Positions 1 through 10,025 of a stretch of DNA of 64,000 nt are shown piece by piece. The notes below the pieces were generated by a model that saw nothing but the letters and a program-made list of their open reading frames with translations, was not told the origin of the DNA and made no database searches. Location: assembly GCA_907165275.2 (NCBI GenBank), contig OU015662.1:6145501-6209500 (forward strand), in the 5' to 3' direction. This stretch comes from Zygaena filipendulae. Lineage: Eukaryota; Arthropoda; Insecta; Lepidoptera; Zygaenidae. The stretch's first letter is position 1. Each line of letters starts with the position of its first letter. The position numbers and the translations under genes are program-made.

Positions 1-2
1 CA

Positions 3-635
3 AAACTATTATCTGAGCTTTATGTTTACACTTCCAACAAGAAGATCGATTGGAGGTTTATTCCGCCATCAGCTCCATTTATGGGTGGCTGTTGGGAGCG
101 GCTCGTTCGAAGCATCAAAGCATCAATTTTAATCACCCTGAAAGAGCGGGCTCCAAAGGAAGAAGTCCTGAACACTTTGCTGTTGGAGGCAGAGGCGATT
201 GTTAATTCAAGACCTCTTACATATGTCTCTACCGATATGGACAGCGACCACGCCATCACACCATTCTCGTTTCTTATTGGCACATCAAGCTTCGATAACT
301 TCGCATTAAAAGAGTTCAGCGATAACGATTTAGATCGCAGAGCGAACTGGCGAAAGGCACAGCGTCTGGCAGATCACTTGTGGCAGAGATTTGTTAAGGA
401 GTATTTGCCAACTCTCGTGCCACGAAGAACGGTTTCTCCACAAGTGCCATTAAAGATAGGGGATCTAGTACTCATCGCTGATGGAACGCTACCCAGAGGA
501 TGCTGGCCTCGTGGAAAAATAGTGGCCGTGTATCCCGGAAGAGATAAAATAGTGCGCGTAGTAGATGTAGCCACAAAAGGGGGTGTGCTGCGTCGGCCAG
601 TTAAGAAACTGGCAGTGCTGGTCGTCAGCGATTAA
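3..635 (+). CDS. BEL/Pao retrotransposon polyprotein, C-terminal end (integrase tail plus DUF5641-like domain), partial
   Basis: The frame is open from the first bases of the window to a TAA at 633-635, so the 5' part is cut off by the window edge. Near the start the protein reads PFMGGCWERLVRSIKAS. This is the region around the third catalytic acidic residue of BEL/Pao integrases (the E of GG.WERLVRS.K). The last ~60 residues (GDLVLIADG, PRGCWPRGKI, VYPGRDKIVRVV, RRPVKKLAVL) match the pattern of the domain that follows integrase in BEL/Pao polyproteins. The integrase would insert element cDNA into the host genome. No stop or frameshift breaks the visible part, so the copy may be fairly young, but integrity upstream cannot be judged. 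It lies on the strand opposite gene B. Family assignment is from remembered motifs. Confidence 0.88.
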   Translation, partial: KLLSELYVYTSNKKIDWRFIPPSAPFMGGCWERLVRSIKASILITLKERAPKEEVLNTLLLEAEAIVNSRPLTYVSTDMDSDHAITPFSFLIGTSSFDNFALKEFSDNDLDRRANWRKAQRLADHLWQRFVKEYLPTLVPRRTVSPQVPLKIGDLVLIADGTLPRGCWPRGKIVAVYPGRDKIVRVVDVATKGGVLRRPVKKLAVLVVSD

Positions 636-650
636 TTTGGTGCTTCACAC

Positions 651-869
651 CGTCCGGGGCCATGTTGACGACCAACCTCTTTTCTAACTGGTCGCTTTTT
701 ATAAGTTCTTTTTATACATACTATTTTTAAAATTATTTGCCTTTTATGTCTACAATTTTGTTTCTCTTCTTGTTGTCAAAAATATAAAGGAATTTACATT
801 TTAAAATTGCGCTTAGTTATTTTCTTCCTCTTTACACTGCTTTATCCCCTTGGTTAATAATCTACTATT
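651..869 (+). repeat. possible polypurine tract and 3' LTR of the BEL/Pao element
   Basis: Sixteen bases after the polyprotein stop there is a G-rich run (ccggggcca) followed by TGTTGACGACC at 663. This is a plausible LTR start, because LTRs begin with TG and are preceded by a purine-rich primer site. The 3' boundary is not clear. I end it at 869 because 834-869 is exactly duplicated at 36229-36264, which suggests a mobile-element boundary there. The 5' LTR that would prove the call is outside the window. Confidence 0.4.
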
Positions 870-1400
870 GTGCAATATACATAATTATATAGGTATATAA
901 AACAGTGAAATACAACATGTATATTTTTTATATAGTTATCTTACTAATGTTTTAGAGATATAGCTAGAGATGTCTATATAGGTAATATTTTCATCTCTAA
1001 AACATTAGTAAAATTTATGTGATAAACCGCATTAGACGACATCCAATTAAGAAGAATAAATATAAATATAAATAAACAAAGTTAATAGGGTGTGTTCGCA
1101 ATGCGCCAGTTTTTTTAATTAGGATAATATTTATATGTATATTGTATATCCAGTTATATCCATGGCAAACTGCACGGTCTGCACGTGGCACGTCACAACT
1201 CACGTGTTCACCGTCGATAAGATCGATGCACGCTGCACTGGTCTGAGAAATACCTACTATACCCGTGAACTTTGGTAAATTAAAATATTTGAACACTATA
1301 ATAGGTAATAATAATAGGTACATTTGTTTCGTGTAGTGCAGGAGTCCGACTAGTCAAAATACCTACTGTTACCAGGGCCTAGGGAGATTTTTCCCTGCCT
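870..1400. other. gene-free AT-rich interval
   Basis: The sequence is AT-rich and no coding frame is recognisable. A short imperfect inverted repeat lies at about 935-1015 (ttactaatgttttagagata against tctctaaaacattagtaaa), so a small foldback is possible there. The GC-richer patch at 1155-1260 has no splice-bounded frame resembling an MCT exon. Confidence 0.4.
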
Positions 1401-1665
1401 TTTTAACCGACTTCCCAAAAAGGAGGAGGCTCTCAATTCGTCTAAATGTTTTTTTTTGTATGTTTGTTACGCGATTATTCGAAGACGGTTGGACCGATTT
1501 GGAAAATTCTTTTTTTTTTTGAAAGGATATACTCCCAATTAGGTCCCATTACCACCAAGTCGGGATCTGATGATGGGATCTTGGAGAAATCGAGGGAACT
1601 CTTCAAAAATTATAGGTACACCTATAGCGATTTGGGTATTTTTTTAAATAAATAGTAAAACCAGC
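1401..1665 (+). repeat. dispersed repeat beginning AACCGACTTCCCAAAAAGG
   Basis: The segment has strong similarity to the reverse complement of 9540-10075. Both contain the same order of landmarks: the gaggagg tract, a T-run, cgaagacggttggaccgatt, the gtcgggatctgatgatggga block and cctatagcgatttgggta. It is a single unit here but is tandemly expanded in the other copy. It directly precedes the palindromic element at 1684, and the two seem to travel as one composite. Confidence 0.75.
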
Positions 1666-1683
1666 CCACTAAAAAGCGAGAAA

Positions 1684-2102
1684 TAAACAAAATTTTAACA
1701 AAAAAATAAAAACCGACTTCCAAAAACACAAAACTAAAAAGCTTAAAATAACAAAATACCGATAATCCAAAAGACAAAAATACATGTAATATATTATTGG
1801 TTTGTGCTACTACTGATCGGTTAGAAGTCGGTGACAAGCCAAATATGGAGTAGATGTGTAGATGGGCTAAGTTCACTCCCGCCACGAGCTCGTCGTGAGA
1901 AGAGCAACCCAAGTAGGCAGACACCAGCGGGCTTGTCACCGAATTCAAACCGATCCACTGATCGTACCACGTGGTAGCACAAACCAATAATAATATTAAG
2001 TACGTGTATTTTTGTCTTTTGGAATAAATCGGTATTTTGTTATTTTTAGCTTTTTAGTTTTGTGTTTTTGGAATTCGGTTTTAATTTTTTTGTTAAAATT
2101 TT
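1684..2102. mobile_element. long-palindrome foldback MITE, copy 1
   Basis: Two arms of roughly 160-170 bp are near reverse complements. The left one starts taaacaaaattttaac and the right one ends gttaaaatttt. They surround an asymmetric 89-bp centre (1841-1929) bounded by caagcc and ggcttg. The centre is the reverse complement of the centre in the copy at 8769-9207, so this copy is inserted in the opposite orientation. No transposase is present. Confidence 0.85.
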
Positions 2103-2254
2103 CTCTACGGCCATAGCACTACAAAGCCAGTGAGAAGGTAATCATTACGTTACAAAGCTGTGGAAGCTGAATGTTTTATGGGTGCTGTCATAAATATTGT
2201 CTGTGCTGTCAAAAAAATATATTTTTTAAACACATTTTATCTATGCTATTATAA

Positions 2255-2545
2255 AAGAGTAGAATCCGCGATTCTGTACATTGAATATTTTTACCTAAAA
2301 TTGAGAGGGGTGATAAAAGAAGAGTACCTAACTAAGCACAAAAAAGTTTTTAAAATTCTTTTCTGTCTATCTGTTTGTCTGTTCGCGATAATCTATGAAT
2401 CCACTGAACAGATTGTCATGCGGTTTTCACAGGTAGATTAAGCTTAGCCTGGAGCTTACATATAGGCTTTGTTTCATTGAAATCGGATGTCGGGAAAAAA
2501 AGTTGTATAAAAACCGCTGGTCGCCGCCGCACGGGCACAGCTAGT
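2255..2545 (+). repeat. dispersed repeat with TTCTGTACATTGAATA start
   Basis: The segment runs from ttctgtacattgaatat through a Ctgtctatctgtttgtctgt tract to gcacgggcacagctagt. The same start and the tctgtttgtctgtctg tract occur at 62218-62340. It is probably a copy of a family related to the CTAGCTGT repeat. Confidence 0.55.
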
Positions 2546-3420
2546 CGTAAATGTCGTTCTTATTGCACAGCTTTTATATTCATGATGCAGCTTCTTTGAA
2601 GTTCATTACTATTTTAAATAAATAGCCTAAAAGCACGAGTGCGGTAATGAAATTTATCGCATTAGATCGTTTACAGTTTTTGTCAATTTCGGCAAATATT
2701 TTATGTTTTTATTTATTTTTTCCTCGCAATTATTTCCTCCTCCTTTTATCTTATTGTTGTATCTTTGTATCTATATCACAAACCAATTATCTACCTACCT
2801 ATAAGTTGATACTATGTATTTATCACGTCCAATAACTACCGAATTATTCTTGGTCCATGCTGTGATCTTTATTTTCCATGTTAATTAAAAACATATAATA
2901 CATATACATTATTTTCCTCATTTTAGTTCTTATCAACTTAGCTACAAAACTATGCCTACTGTAGGTATACATACGTGTACTGCACTCAACAAAGGGAAAG
3001 AGGTAGGTAAATGGAAAAATATTATTCAATAAAGCACAGTGCAAAAATTCCTTCATTCGGTTTAAAAGCGAGAAATGTCAAAAGCTGAGAACTTATTACT
3101 ATCTCAGACCAAATAAGAAGACTAAGCCGGAATTAGAAGACTCCGAAGACTCAGACTCAGACCTAATAAGAAGACTTCTTATTTCGTCTGAGATTAGGTA
3201 CTGTTACATTATTATTTTTTAGTTTTTACAGAGTGATATTGCGGCGATTGCAAGCGCAGAGCCTAAAGTTAGAATATTTCGGTATATTTAGCTAATAATG
3301 AATATCCTATGAATAACCTAGTTAAACGAGGAAAGTATTGAAATCCTCGATAGTATAATGAGCATGATGACAAAGTATAAAAATCTAAATTCTATTTAAT
3401 CCGTCAGTTAGATAGTAAAA
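2546..3420. other. gene-free interval with one small hairpin
   Basis: I see no coding or RNA gene. At 3103-3192 an inverted repeat (ctcagaccaaataagaag against cttcttatttcgtctgag) encloses several gaagac/cagactc direct repeats. The segment 3358-3425 resembles one end of the repeat at 48720 (aaaatctaaattct..ttagtccgtc). Confidence 0.4.
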
Positions 3421-3424
3421 AATT

Positions 3425-3690
3425 GCTAATTTGATTTTATTTTTTTATTCAATTTATATTTTATTTTTTATGACATTATTTTTTTACTTTGCGACATGGT
3501 TTTTCTTTTTATTTTAATTTGATTTTATTTTTATTCAATTAATTTGAGCAATGTAATTTAACTTGCTAATTTGATTTGATTTTTTATTCAATTGATTTGT
3601 ATAATGTAATTTAATTTGCCAATTTGATTCGATTATTTTTTATTTTATTTTTTTTGTTCAATTGATTTGTGTAATATAATTTGATTTGGA
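3425..3690. repeat. degenerate AT-rich tandem repeat (~70 bp unit)
   Basis: Units containing aatttgattttattttt, ttcaattgatttg and aatgtaattta recur about three to four times. The array sits between two parts of the repeat family also seen at 48720, as if it had expanded inside it. Confidence 0.65.
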
Positions 3691-3864
3691 CGTTAAACTA
3701 ATTTTTCTCAAGTCATATAGAAATTGTGCAAAAATGTCATATATGTATATAAGAATATTGTTTGTACGCCTCATTGGCAGAATGCAGATGTGAAAAGTTA
3801 ACATTAACACCTTATTATTTGCTGTATTCATAAACTTAAATAAATAAATAAATAAAAAAATTAT

Positions 3865-4118
3865 GGACACGTATTTTTTGCTTGTTCGAATTATTGAAAA
3901 AATACTTAGATAAAATGCATTAAAGTTTAGGAGTGGGAGGTCGCGACGTCATAACTAAGTAGCAGTCAGTAAGTGAAGTGTAGGTACCTAGGACTCTAAG
4001 AGTAAGGTGATACGGAATTTCAACTCAACCGTTATTTTTTTATTACCTACGTAAAAAAAGGAAAAAATTCTTGTTCAATATTTTTTATTAATCTACAAGA
4101 CGGGCTTAAAATTAAAAT
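3865..4118 (+). repeat. dispersed GTGACGTCA repeat, copy 1
   Basis: The segment shares gacacgtattttttg, cattaaagtttagg.gtggg, a cgacgtca block, atttcaactcaa.cgttattttttt and caatattttttattaatctaca with 48770-49005. Relatives are at 47580-47800 and, inverted, at 57612-57790. It lies about 115 bp downstream of gene B exon 2. Confidence 0.75.
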
Positions 4119-4234
4119 GAAGTCATCATGCCTATTCATGCACATCACTTTCTTCCTTTCTTCAGCATCTCTCGTTTAACCTTACACCCCGTATATTCTC
4201 ATAATGTAGCATAGCTAAGAAATGTAAAACTTAC

Positions 4235-4360
4235 ATGAAATTCTTCCTGTATAGGAGTCAATAGACTTCCCCCACTGAAAATGATGCCGTCGACTAAGAC
4301 GTTGCACAAAAATGATGCAGCCACCACCACCCAGCCCCACCCACCGTCGGGAGGCACGAT
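4235..4360 (-). CDS. gene B, coding exon 2: monocarboxylate transporter signature and membrane segment 1
   Basis: On the minus strand, ttccttcgacag precedes the exon and gtaagttttac follows it, so both splice sites fit consensus. The 126 bases are 42 codons in phase 0, matching the phase of exon 1. The peptide begins IVPPDGGWGWVVVAASF, carrying the SLC16 signature [DE]G[GS][WF][GA]W as DGGWGW at exon residues 5-10. It continues into a hydrophobic helix (VVVAASFLCNVLVDGIIF) and ends LLTPIQEEFH. This is the canonical first membrane segment of an MCT, whose family moves monocarboxylates and related solutes, often with protons, across the plasma membrane. The next exons (segments 2-12) are not found between this exon and the left edge, so the gene is partial. 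The substrate cannot be inferred. Confidence 0.92.
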
Positions 4361-4364
4361 CTGT

Positions 4365-5258
4365 CGAAGGAAACCCACAGTAAAAAATATGCAAAGATGT
4401 AATGTCGAAAGTTTCTATGATGTTTACATGTTCGTTAAGTACCTACCTACCTACTAGATTAAAGGCGATTTTTATCCCGGAATTTCCGCAGGAACTCCTA
4501 AATGAACGCGGCTGTAAACATAACTACGCAACAAATTCAGCAAAAAAAATATACTGTATCCTTAACTACATATAATAATTATCGTTATCAACTAGCGCCA
4601 ATTTCCATACTCCCACAATCCTTGATCATTAGGGATGCAACGTAGTTGTCTTTGTTACGAGTATGGTTTTTATCTTATATTGAACTATTTCCACAATTAC
4701 ATAATTCGGTTTTATCATGAGAATCGACTGCGGGTTTACACAGATAATATAATACTATACTACTCTGACCACAGATCAAATACTATCTCTTGCCTATCTA
4801 CTCACTGCATTTAAGAATTCAAAAAAATCCAATCAAAAATCTTGATAATCACAAGCTCAAAATCAAACATTTTACAGACTTATAATAATATAAAATGCAA
4901 TAAGTTTAAGAAAATTATTTGAATGAATTAATAAAATCGAATCACTTAATAAAATATTAATTTCGAATAGGTTCTTAATAAAATTATAATTATTATTGAT
5001 AGGTACCTACACAATTTTCTTCAATTTGAAAACCAACATCACCGACAGGTTCTACATAAACACAAACATCTTTGTTATGATCAGAAACAATAACATATCT
5101 CATATTATTATATCAGTTAATTATTAAACGGCACATATTATGTGTAGAGTGTGTCGGTACTGATTTGCAATAATTATGTATTATTATTATTGACTGCATT
5201 TGAGTATTTTTAAAGATCTTCTTGAATTCTGTCAATTTGACGGTACCAAATAGATGAA
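4365..5258. other. intron 1 of gene B, left part; no gene seen
   Basis: The sequence is AT-rich and intronic. A weak CTAGCTGT-family remnant (ttatcccggaatttccgcagg) is at about 4470-4515. Nothing else is supportable. Confidence 0.4.
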
Positions 5259-5261
5259 CAA

Positions 5262-5390
5262 ATTATTATATTTATTTATTTCAACTTTTTGCACAATATG
5301 GTATCAAAGGCGGACTTAATGCCGCTGTGACATTCTCTGCCAGACAACCTTAAAGATCTGCAGAAAGTGCGTTTGGTGGTGCTTGTAAAA
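5262..5390 (-). mobile_element. 3' end of a non-LTR retrotransposon with AATAAATA tail
   Basis: Read on the minus strand the segment goes gcagagaatg..cggcattaagtccgcctttga, then ttgtgcaaaaagttgaaat, and ends in aataaata. This resembles a 3' terminus that I recall as abundant in Lepidoptera (a GAGAATG..GCATTAAGTCCGCC..TGTGCAATAAAGT theme). It lies downstream, on the same strand, of the ORF2-like fragment at 5883, so both may come from one decayed LINE. Confidence 0.6.
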
Positions 5391-5882
5391 TCTTAACAGG
5401 ATAATACGTACCTACATGTTTTAATATTATAATTAATATACAACGTGTTACTGAATTAACTGAAAATTAGAAAGTAGTTTGCTCAGAATCGGCTTTCGAA
5501 TCGATCACACCATAGGTTATATTTTTTTTTACTAGCCCATGTCTAAATTATTTTTATGTAATACAATAATAATAATTGGCGCGTACGCCGCCCGTAGCGA
5601 AAAAATCGAATCATTCATTGACATCTTATTGACACGTAGGTGCGGGCGTAGCACTTGAAATTTCGTAGATCAGTCACCTCCAAACTAGTGTTGAATAACT
5701 TTTAAACTATCATATTAAAGTTTTTCCTCATAATTTATATTTTACTCACATTACTGTTTATTTTTTAAATGGGGTGTATCAGGTTTTTGGTTAGTTCATT
5801 AACACGTTGTATAATAAACAAACTAAAACAAAAAAAACTACGAAACATAAATGCACATAATTAAATAGGTACATTATTATTA

Positions 5883-6200
5883 TTATTTGCCAAGGATATA
5901 TTGTTTATAATATAAGATATTTTTGAAAATATTTTTGTTCAACGCAACGAGTAAAACGTAGTGATTATAAGTATTATTTATCTTTGGCAACGAGTTCCAG
6001 AGTTGGATAGCCTGCAAAGTCAAAAGTGAAAGAATCAGAGACAAACCCCGTCCGGTGAGAAGCAATTTATAGGAGAAGATTGTGTTTAGAGTGAAAAGGT
6101 CTATCATGCGAAGAAGAAATATATGTATTGAAAACGAGTCTGTAAATAAGGAGATACTGGATCGTTTGGAACGGAAAAGAGAGTACAGGTAATTCTTAAC
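5883..6200 (-). pseudogene. LINE ORF2 C-terminal remnant
   Basis: A minus-strand frame of 74 codons ends at 5883 and contains TLQAIQLWNSLPKINN. This matches the A[IV].LWNSLP motif that typically follows the reverse transcriptase domain of jockey/CR1-like LINEs. Only about 70 residues are visible and the upstream frame is broken, so the copy is dead. It sits in intron 1 of gene B. Confidence 0.55.
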
Positions 6201-6573
6201 TGTCGACGATAAGGTACGGATGGAGAATCACTTTAGTTGAGAATCATAGAAAGACACAATATGATCGTACCTACTTACGAAGACCGAAAATGTATCAAAT
6301 GCAATTATTGAGACGACGATCCAGATTATTTAAAAGATTCTTATAGATGAATAAAATTTGACTTGATTAAGTAAGATTCGGTATAAGTAGATATACTAGT
6401 AGGTATACAATAGTTAATAAGTAGTATCTCCATTTACCAAAATTAAAAAACGCGTATTATAACGTGTCTTATGGCATAAAAAATTTAAATTAAGTGAATT
6501 ATATTTCTTGATTCTTCTTTTTATTATATTCACCAAAAGAATGAAACTACCATAGTTTAATGAAAATACTAAA

Positions 6574-6579
6574 TTTATT
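6574..6579 (-). promoter_or_regulatory. candidate poly(A) signal AATAAA downstream of the small-ORF cluster
   Basis: On the minus strand, AATAAA lies about 200 bp downstream of the last small ORF (stop at 6776). It would end a short transcript lying inside gene B intron 1. AATAAA is common by chance in AT-rich DNA. Confidence 0.25.
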
Positions 6580-6775
6580 TAATATTGAATACACCACAGA
6601 CACATTCAATTCCGATTAATCCAAAAATATCTTGTTAAGAAGCTTTTCTAGTAGTCTCTTTTTATGTCATGCCTTTACATAACCAGCGGGTCTCACTTAT
6701 ATAAGATCGGTCACGTAATTTTGTCTGTATTGTAAACTGCATCCTCACATTAAAAGGCATTCATACTTTCCGTAA

Positions 6776-6901
6776 TTAGAATAATAACATCAAAATATAT
6801 GTCCCAAATAAGAAAACCGCCCAAGCCAATGCATCCAACAAGGTTTCTGCTGTTCTCTGCAAAATTCGCTTTCGTTTACGCCAAATAGATTGGAAGACCA
6901 T
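6776..6901 (-). CDS. small ORF, 41 aa, single predicted membrane helix (unknown)
   Basis: The minus-strand ATG at 6901 opens a 41-residue frame: a basic N-terminus (IWRKRKRILQR) followed by the hydrophobic run LLDALAWAVFLFGTYILMLLF. It is in the same frame as the 46-residue ORF just upstream (6923-7063), separated by one TAA and seven codons. The two could be halves of one interrupted two-helix protein or a two-ORF transcript. I do not recognise the family. AT-rich DNA readily gives hydrophobic chance ORFs, so this remains a candidate. Confidence 0.25.
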   Translation of the reverse strand: MVFQSIWRKRKRILQRTAETLLDALAWAVFLFGTYILMLLF

Positions 6902-6922
6902 GTTTTCTTCAACGAGATTTCT

Positions 6923-7063
6923 TTACAGTAGCATAATTAATATCGTCACAGTGATTTCTGCAAATGCCAATGAGATTGTCGCCAATAAACAAGCATTTAA
7001 AACTCTCTCCAATATACCTTTCAATATTTTTCTCCTTTTTGACTTTTCTTTTAAAACGGTCAT
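6923..7063 (-). CDS. small ORF, 46 aa, single predicted membrane helix (unknown)
   Basis: ATG at 7063, TAA at 6923-6925. The peptide has a strongly basic start (MTVLKEKSKRRKILKG), then ERVLNACLLATISLAF and more hydrophobic residues. Its arrangement (basic cluster, IL, ..E..L(N/D)A, hydrophobic) parallels the 41-residue ORF that follows, suggesting an internal duplication. The similarity is only a handful of positions. Function unknown. Confidence 0.25.
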   Translation of the reverse strand: MTVLKEKSKRRKILKGILERVLNACLLATISLAFAEITVTILIMLL

Positions 7064-7155
7064 TTTAACATTGCGTTGAATGGTTTTATCGTTGATCTCC
7101 TCACCAGTGCAATTAAACTGTAGTTGCTTTGGTCATTGCGGTGTTGAATTCCATT

Positions 7156-7347
7156 TTAGTCACAGGAACATGTTTCTAAGCATTCTGATTTGGTTTCTAT
7201 AGCATCTGTTTGTATTAGTTTGCTAAGCTTGTCCAGTGCTTGTCTCCAGCCGCCCCACTCGACTGGTTCGAAGCCAAAAAACGCTGCATAGAAGTGGTAG
7301 CTGATCAGAATTATTACAACAGCGTTGCAGTTGGACACATATGACAT
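7156..7347 (-). CDS. small ORF, 63 aa, hydrophobic N-terminal half (unknown)
   Basis: The frame opens with ATG at 7347 (an upstream in-frame ATG at 7443 would give 95 aa). It has a hydrophobic stretch (NAVVIILISYHFYAAFFGF), then a polar tail with PVEWGGWRQALDKLSKL and a Cys-containing end (ECLETCSCD). Codon use is more GC-rich than the surrounding intron. A 13-codon ORF (7154-7113, AAAATGG context) begins 2 bp after its stop, and two further small ORFs follow on the same strand. I do not recognise it; it may be a real small gene nested in gene B, a decayed gene or chance. Confidence 0.3.
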   Translation of the reverse strand: MSYVSNCNAVVIILISYHFYAAFFGFEPVEWGGWRQALDKLSKLIQTDAIETKSECLETCSCD

Positions 7348-7449
7348 AACCAACCGACTGCAGAGTAAGGGGACATTGCGTCTCGTCTCAGTCGCATTAC
7401 AATCTAACAACCTACAATCCGTAGCCCATGTTTTTAAATTCACCTATGT

Positions 7450-8050
7450 CAGAATCTGAATGTCATGTTTTATTCATAATGAACTATTTCGTTTAACCAA
7501 TCTCGATATAAAACTTTTTGCGATTTTTATCGGTTTTTGTTATTCATACTTTTAGCCGAGTCGATCTACATAAATTAAAATTGAACGAAGAGTAGAAATT
7601 TAATAAAGAACTACTTAACTATTCTTAAGAAAATAAAATCAATTGGAGTTTTAAAAAGTAGGTAGGTAAGGTTACGATGCGTATGAATTGCAACTTTAAC
7701 TTCGGCGGTATAGGTTCAGTTTAAGTAGGTATTTGATTTTCTTTTGCTCAGTTTGGTACGGACTTCAGAGCCCTTTACTCTGGCCACAGCATTTACGCCG
7801 CGTTACGATAACACTCCACCACAATAAAATATGTTTTCTTCACATAATATAGACAACGCAACCTGGCAAATAAATTATCTACAAACAATTTTTTTTTTTC
7901 AAGGAGTCAACGTTCCATAGAAACTTGCTCTAACACTGCTTGCTATAGTGTCTATTGTTAAACGACTTAAAAAGGACGGGTCTCTGTTTCTCTATTATGT
8001 TGGTAGGTACTTGCGCAATTTTATGAGGAACCACATCTTCTGGTGATTAC
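7450..8050. other. intron 1 of gene B, right part; no gene seen
   Basis: The sequence is AT-rich and intronic, with no splice-bounded coding segment or recognisable repeat boundary. A T-run is at about 7890-7900. Confidence 0.4.
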
Positions 8051-8054
8051 TTAC

Positions 8055-8178
8055 AATGTTCGCCTCTGGTACTGAGTCGTCACTCGGTGATTCGCTTCGC
8101 CCCATCCCGCTCTCATCGGACGACGGCGTCTCAAGGGGAGCTTCATCTGTTGCCACTCTTGCCACCATGGTGAACTAT
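8055..8178 (-). CDS. gene B, exon with the start codon: monocarboxylate transporter N-terminus
   Basis: The minus strand reads attgttatag | ATAGTTCACC ATGG: a splice acceptor, 10 bp of 5' UTR, then ATG (8168-8166) in CACCATGG context with an in-frame TAG just upstream. The coding part is 114 bp (38 codons, phase 0) and ends at AACATT | gtaagtaatc, a consensus donor. The peptide starts MVARVATDEAPLETPSSDES and continues acidic and Ser-rich (SESPSDDSVPEANI), as expected of the cytosolic N-terminal tail of an MCT. It joins in phase to the DGGWGW exon at 4360-4235 across a 3.7-kb intron. The acceptor upstream of the ATG implies a separate non-coding first exon. This tail is poorly conserved in the family, so the call rests on phase, splice sites and the next exon. 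Confidence 0.82.
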
Positions 8179-8443
8179 CTATAACAATATAATTAGTTTT
8201 ATGAAAATTTAAAACATAACGATCCTACGCGTTAATTGTCGGCAAATCTCACCATCAACTATCAAAATTGCGTTAGCGATGCATCCAAAGTTTAGTTTAC
8301 CCATATTTACTATCATAATTAGGCATACATTTAACACTGTTTGTTTATTGGAAAGATTCACTGCACATCAAATAAAATTAAATAACAGCCAATGTAGCAT
8401 AATATGTCAACGCGAATTAGTTAAGTAATATTATATGACTAAC

Positions 8444-8640
8444 AGCCGCACTCAGAGTCGTTTTAATGATTACTTAATTTTAAGTAAAGATTTTTAAAAC
8501 AAATTTGCCGCAATCAGATATATTAAATGTTAATTGGCATTTGAATAATTAACTTAAATTTTGTTAAATTCCAATAAACATTAAAAACATTAATTTAATG
8601 AACGTCTCTGAAAACTTTACTTCAAATCAAGTAAGACTAA
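8444..8640. mobile_element. degenerate CACTCAGAGTCG foldback MITE
   Basis: It begins gccgcactcagagtcgtttt and includes aatgattactta, tgccgcaatcaga and gttaattggcatt, all shared with the intact foldbacks at 33881-34092 and 51366-51591. The right arm has decayed. The left flank is taa, matching the TAA flanks of the other copies. Confidence 0.65.
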
Positions 8641-8768
8641 ATTAGGTAGGTACCTACGTCGGGATGACTACAAACACAAAGAAGCAGCGTTTTTCAATAC
8701 CGGTATTATATACGGTTTGATCCCATAATCCCATTTAAGTTTGGAATTACCAGCACTAAGAATTGGTG

Positions 8769-9207
8769 ATAAACAAAAATTTTTAACAAAAAAATTAAAA
8801 CCGACTTCCAAAAACACAAAACTGAAAAGCTAAAAATAAAATGCTAAAATTAACAAAATACCGATTTAATCCAAAAGACAAAAACACACATAATATTATT
8901 ATTGGTTTGTGCTACCACTGATCGGTTTGAATTCGGTGACAAGCCCGCTGGTGTCTGCCCACTTAGGTTGTTCTGCTCACGAAGAGCTGGTGGCGGGAGT
9001 CGGCTTAGCCCATCTACCCCCTCCATATTTGGCTTGTCACCGACTTCATACCGATCAGTGGTAGCACAAACCAATAATAATATTATGTGTGTTTTTGTCT
9101 TTTGGATTAAATCGGTATTTTGTTAATTTTAGCATTTTATTTTTAGCTTTTCAGTTTTGTGTTTTTGGAAGTCGGTTTTAATTTTTTTGTTAAAAATTTT
9201 TGTTTAT
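8769..9207. mobile_element. long-palindrome foldback MITE, copy 2 (two 177-bp arms)
   Basis: The arms 8769-8945 and 9031-9207 are equal in length and almost perfectly complementary (starting ataaacaaaaattttt and ending in its complement). They surround an 85-bp unique centre. Apart from orientation, arms and centre match the copy at 1684-2102. The similarity extends a little past the palindrome on one side (9208-9225, matching 1668-1683 inverted), so the true element end is slightly outside. No protein is encoded; short open frames here are mirror images of each other. Confidence 0.9.
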
Positions 9208-9343
9208 TTTTCGCTTTTAAGTGACTTAGTTGGTAATTTCTCTAAGTTACAATAGCCTAATGTCAACTGCTCATCACCTTTTACAAAATATTGCTTTTCC
9301 CGACGCAAGGACGTTAATTGTTGAGGAGTTCTCCTAGTGCATC

Positions 9344-9984
9344 ACCATCAGTTCCACTTCACCATATACATTGTGACGGGCATAAATTGTTTAGAAACCA
9401 TATCAAAGTTAACGATTCAGAACCCGTGAAATACCTATTATTGAGTAGTTCCGATGACCATCTGTGGTTTTCATCATCAGTTCCACTTCTTCAAATTTTG
9501 GTTTCCGAAAGCAAATAAACGATTTACTATAAAAAATACAAAAATCGCTATAGGTGTACCTATAATTTTTTAAAAGTTCCCTCGATTACTCCAAGATCCC
9601 ATCATCAGATCTCAATTTGGTGACAATGGAATCGATTTGGGAGTATCCCCTTTCAAACAAAAAAACAATTTTTGAAATCGCTCCAATCGGAACCCATGAA
9701 ATAGGTATTATTGTTAAGTAGTTCTGATGACCATCCGTGGTCTTCATCATCAGTTCCACTTCTTCAAATTTTGCTTTTCATCAGCAAATGAACGATTTAC
9801 TATAAAAAATACCCAAATCGCTATAGGTGTGCCTATAATTTTTGAAAAGTTCCCTCGATTTCTCCAAGATCCCATCATCAGATCCCGACTTGGTGGCAAT
9901 GGGACCTAATTGGGAGTAAACCCTTTCAAACAAAAAAATAATTTTCCAAATTGGTCCAACCGTCTTCGAGTAATCGGTGAACAT

Positions 9985-10025
<41 letters not shown>

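Noticed and set aside
8850..9126. Two 74-codon frames on opposite strands with nearly the same sequence
   Set aside because: They are mirror readings of the palindromic MITE arms, not proteins.
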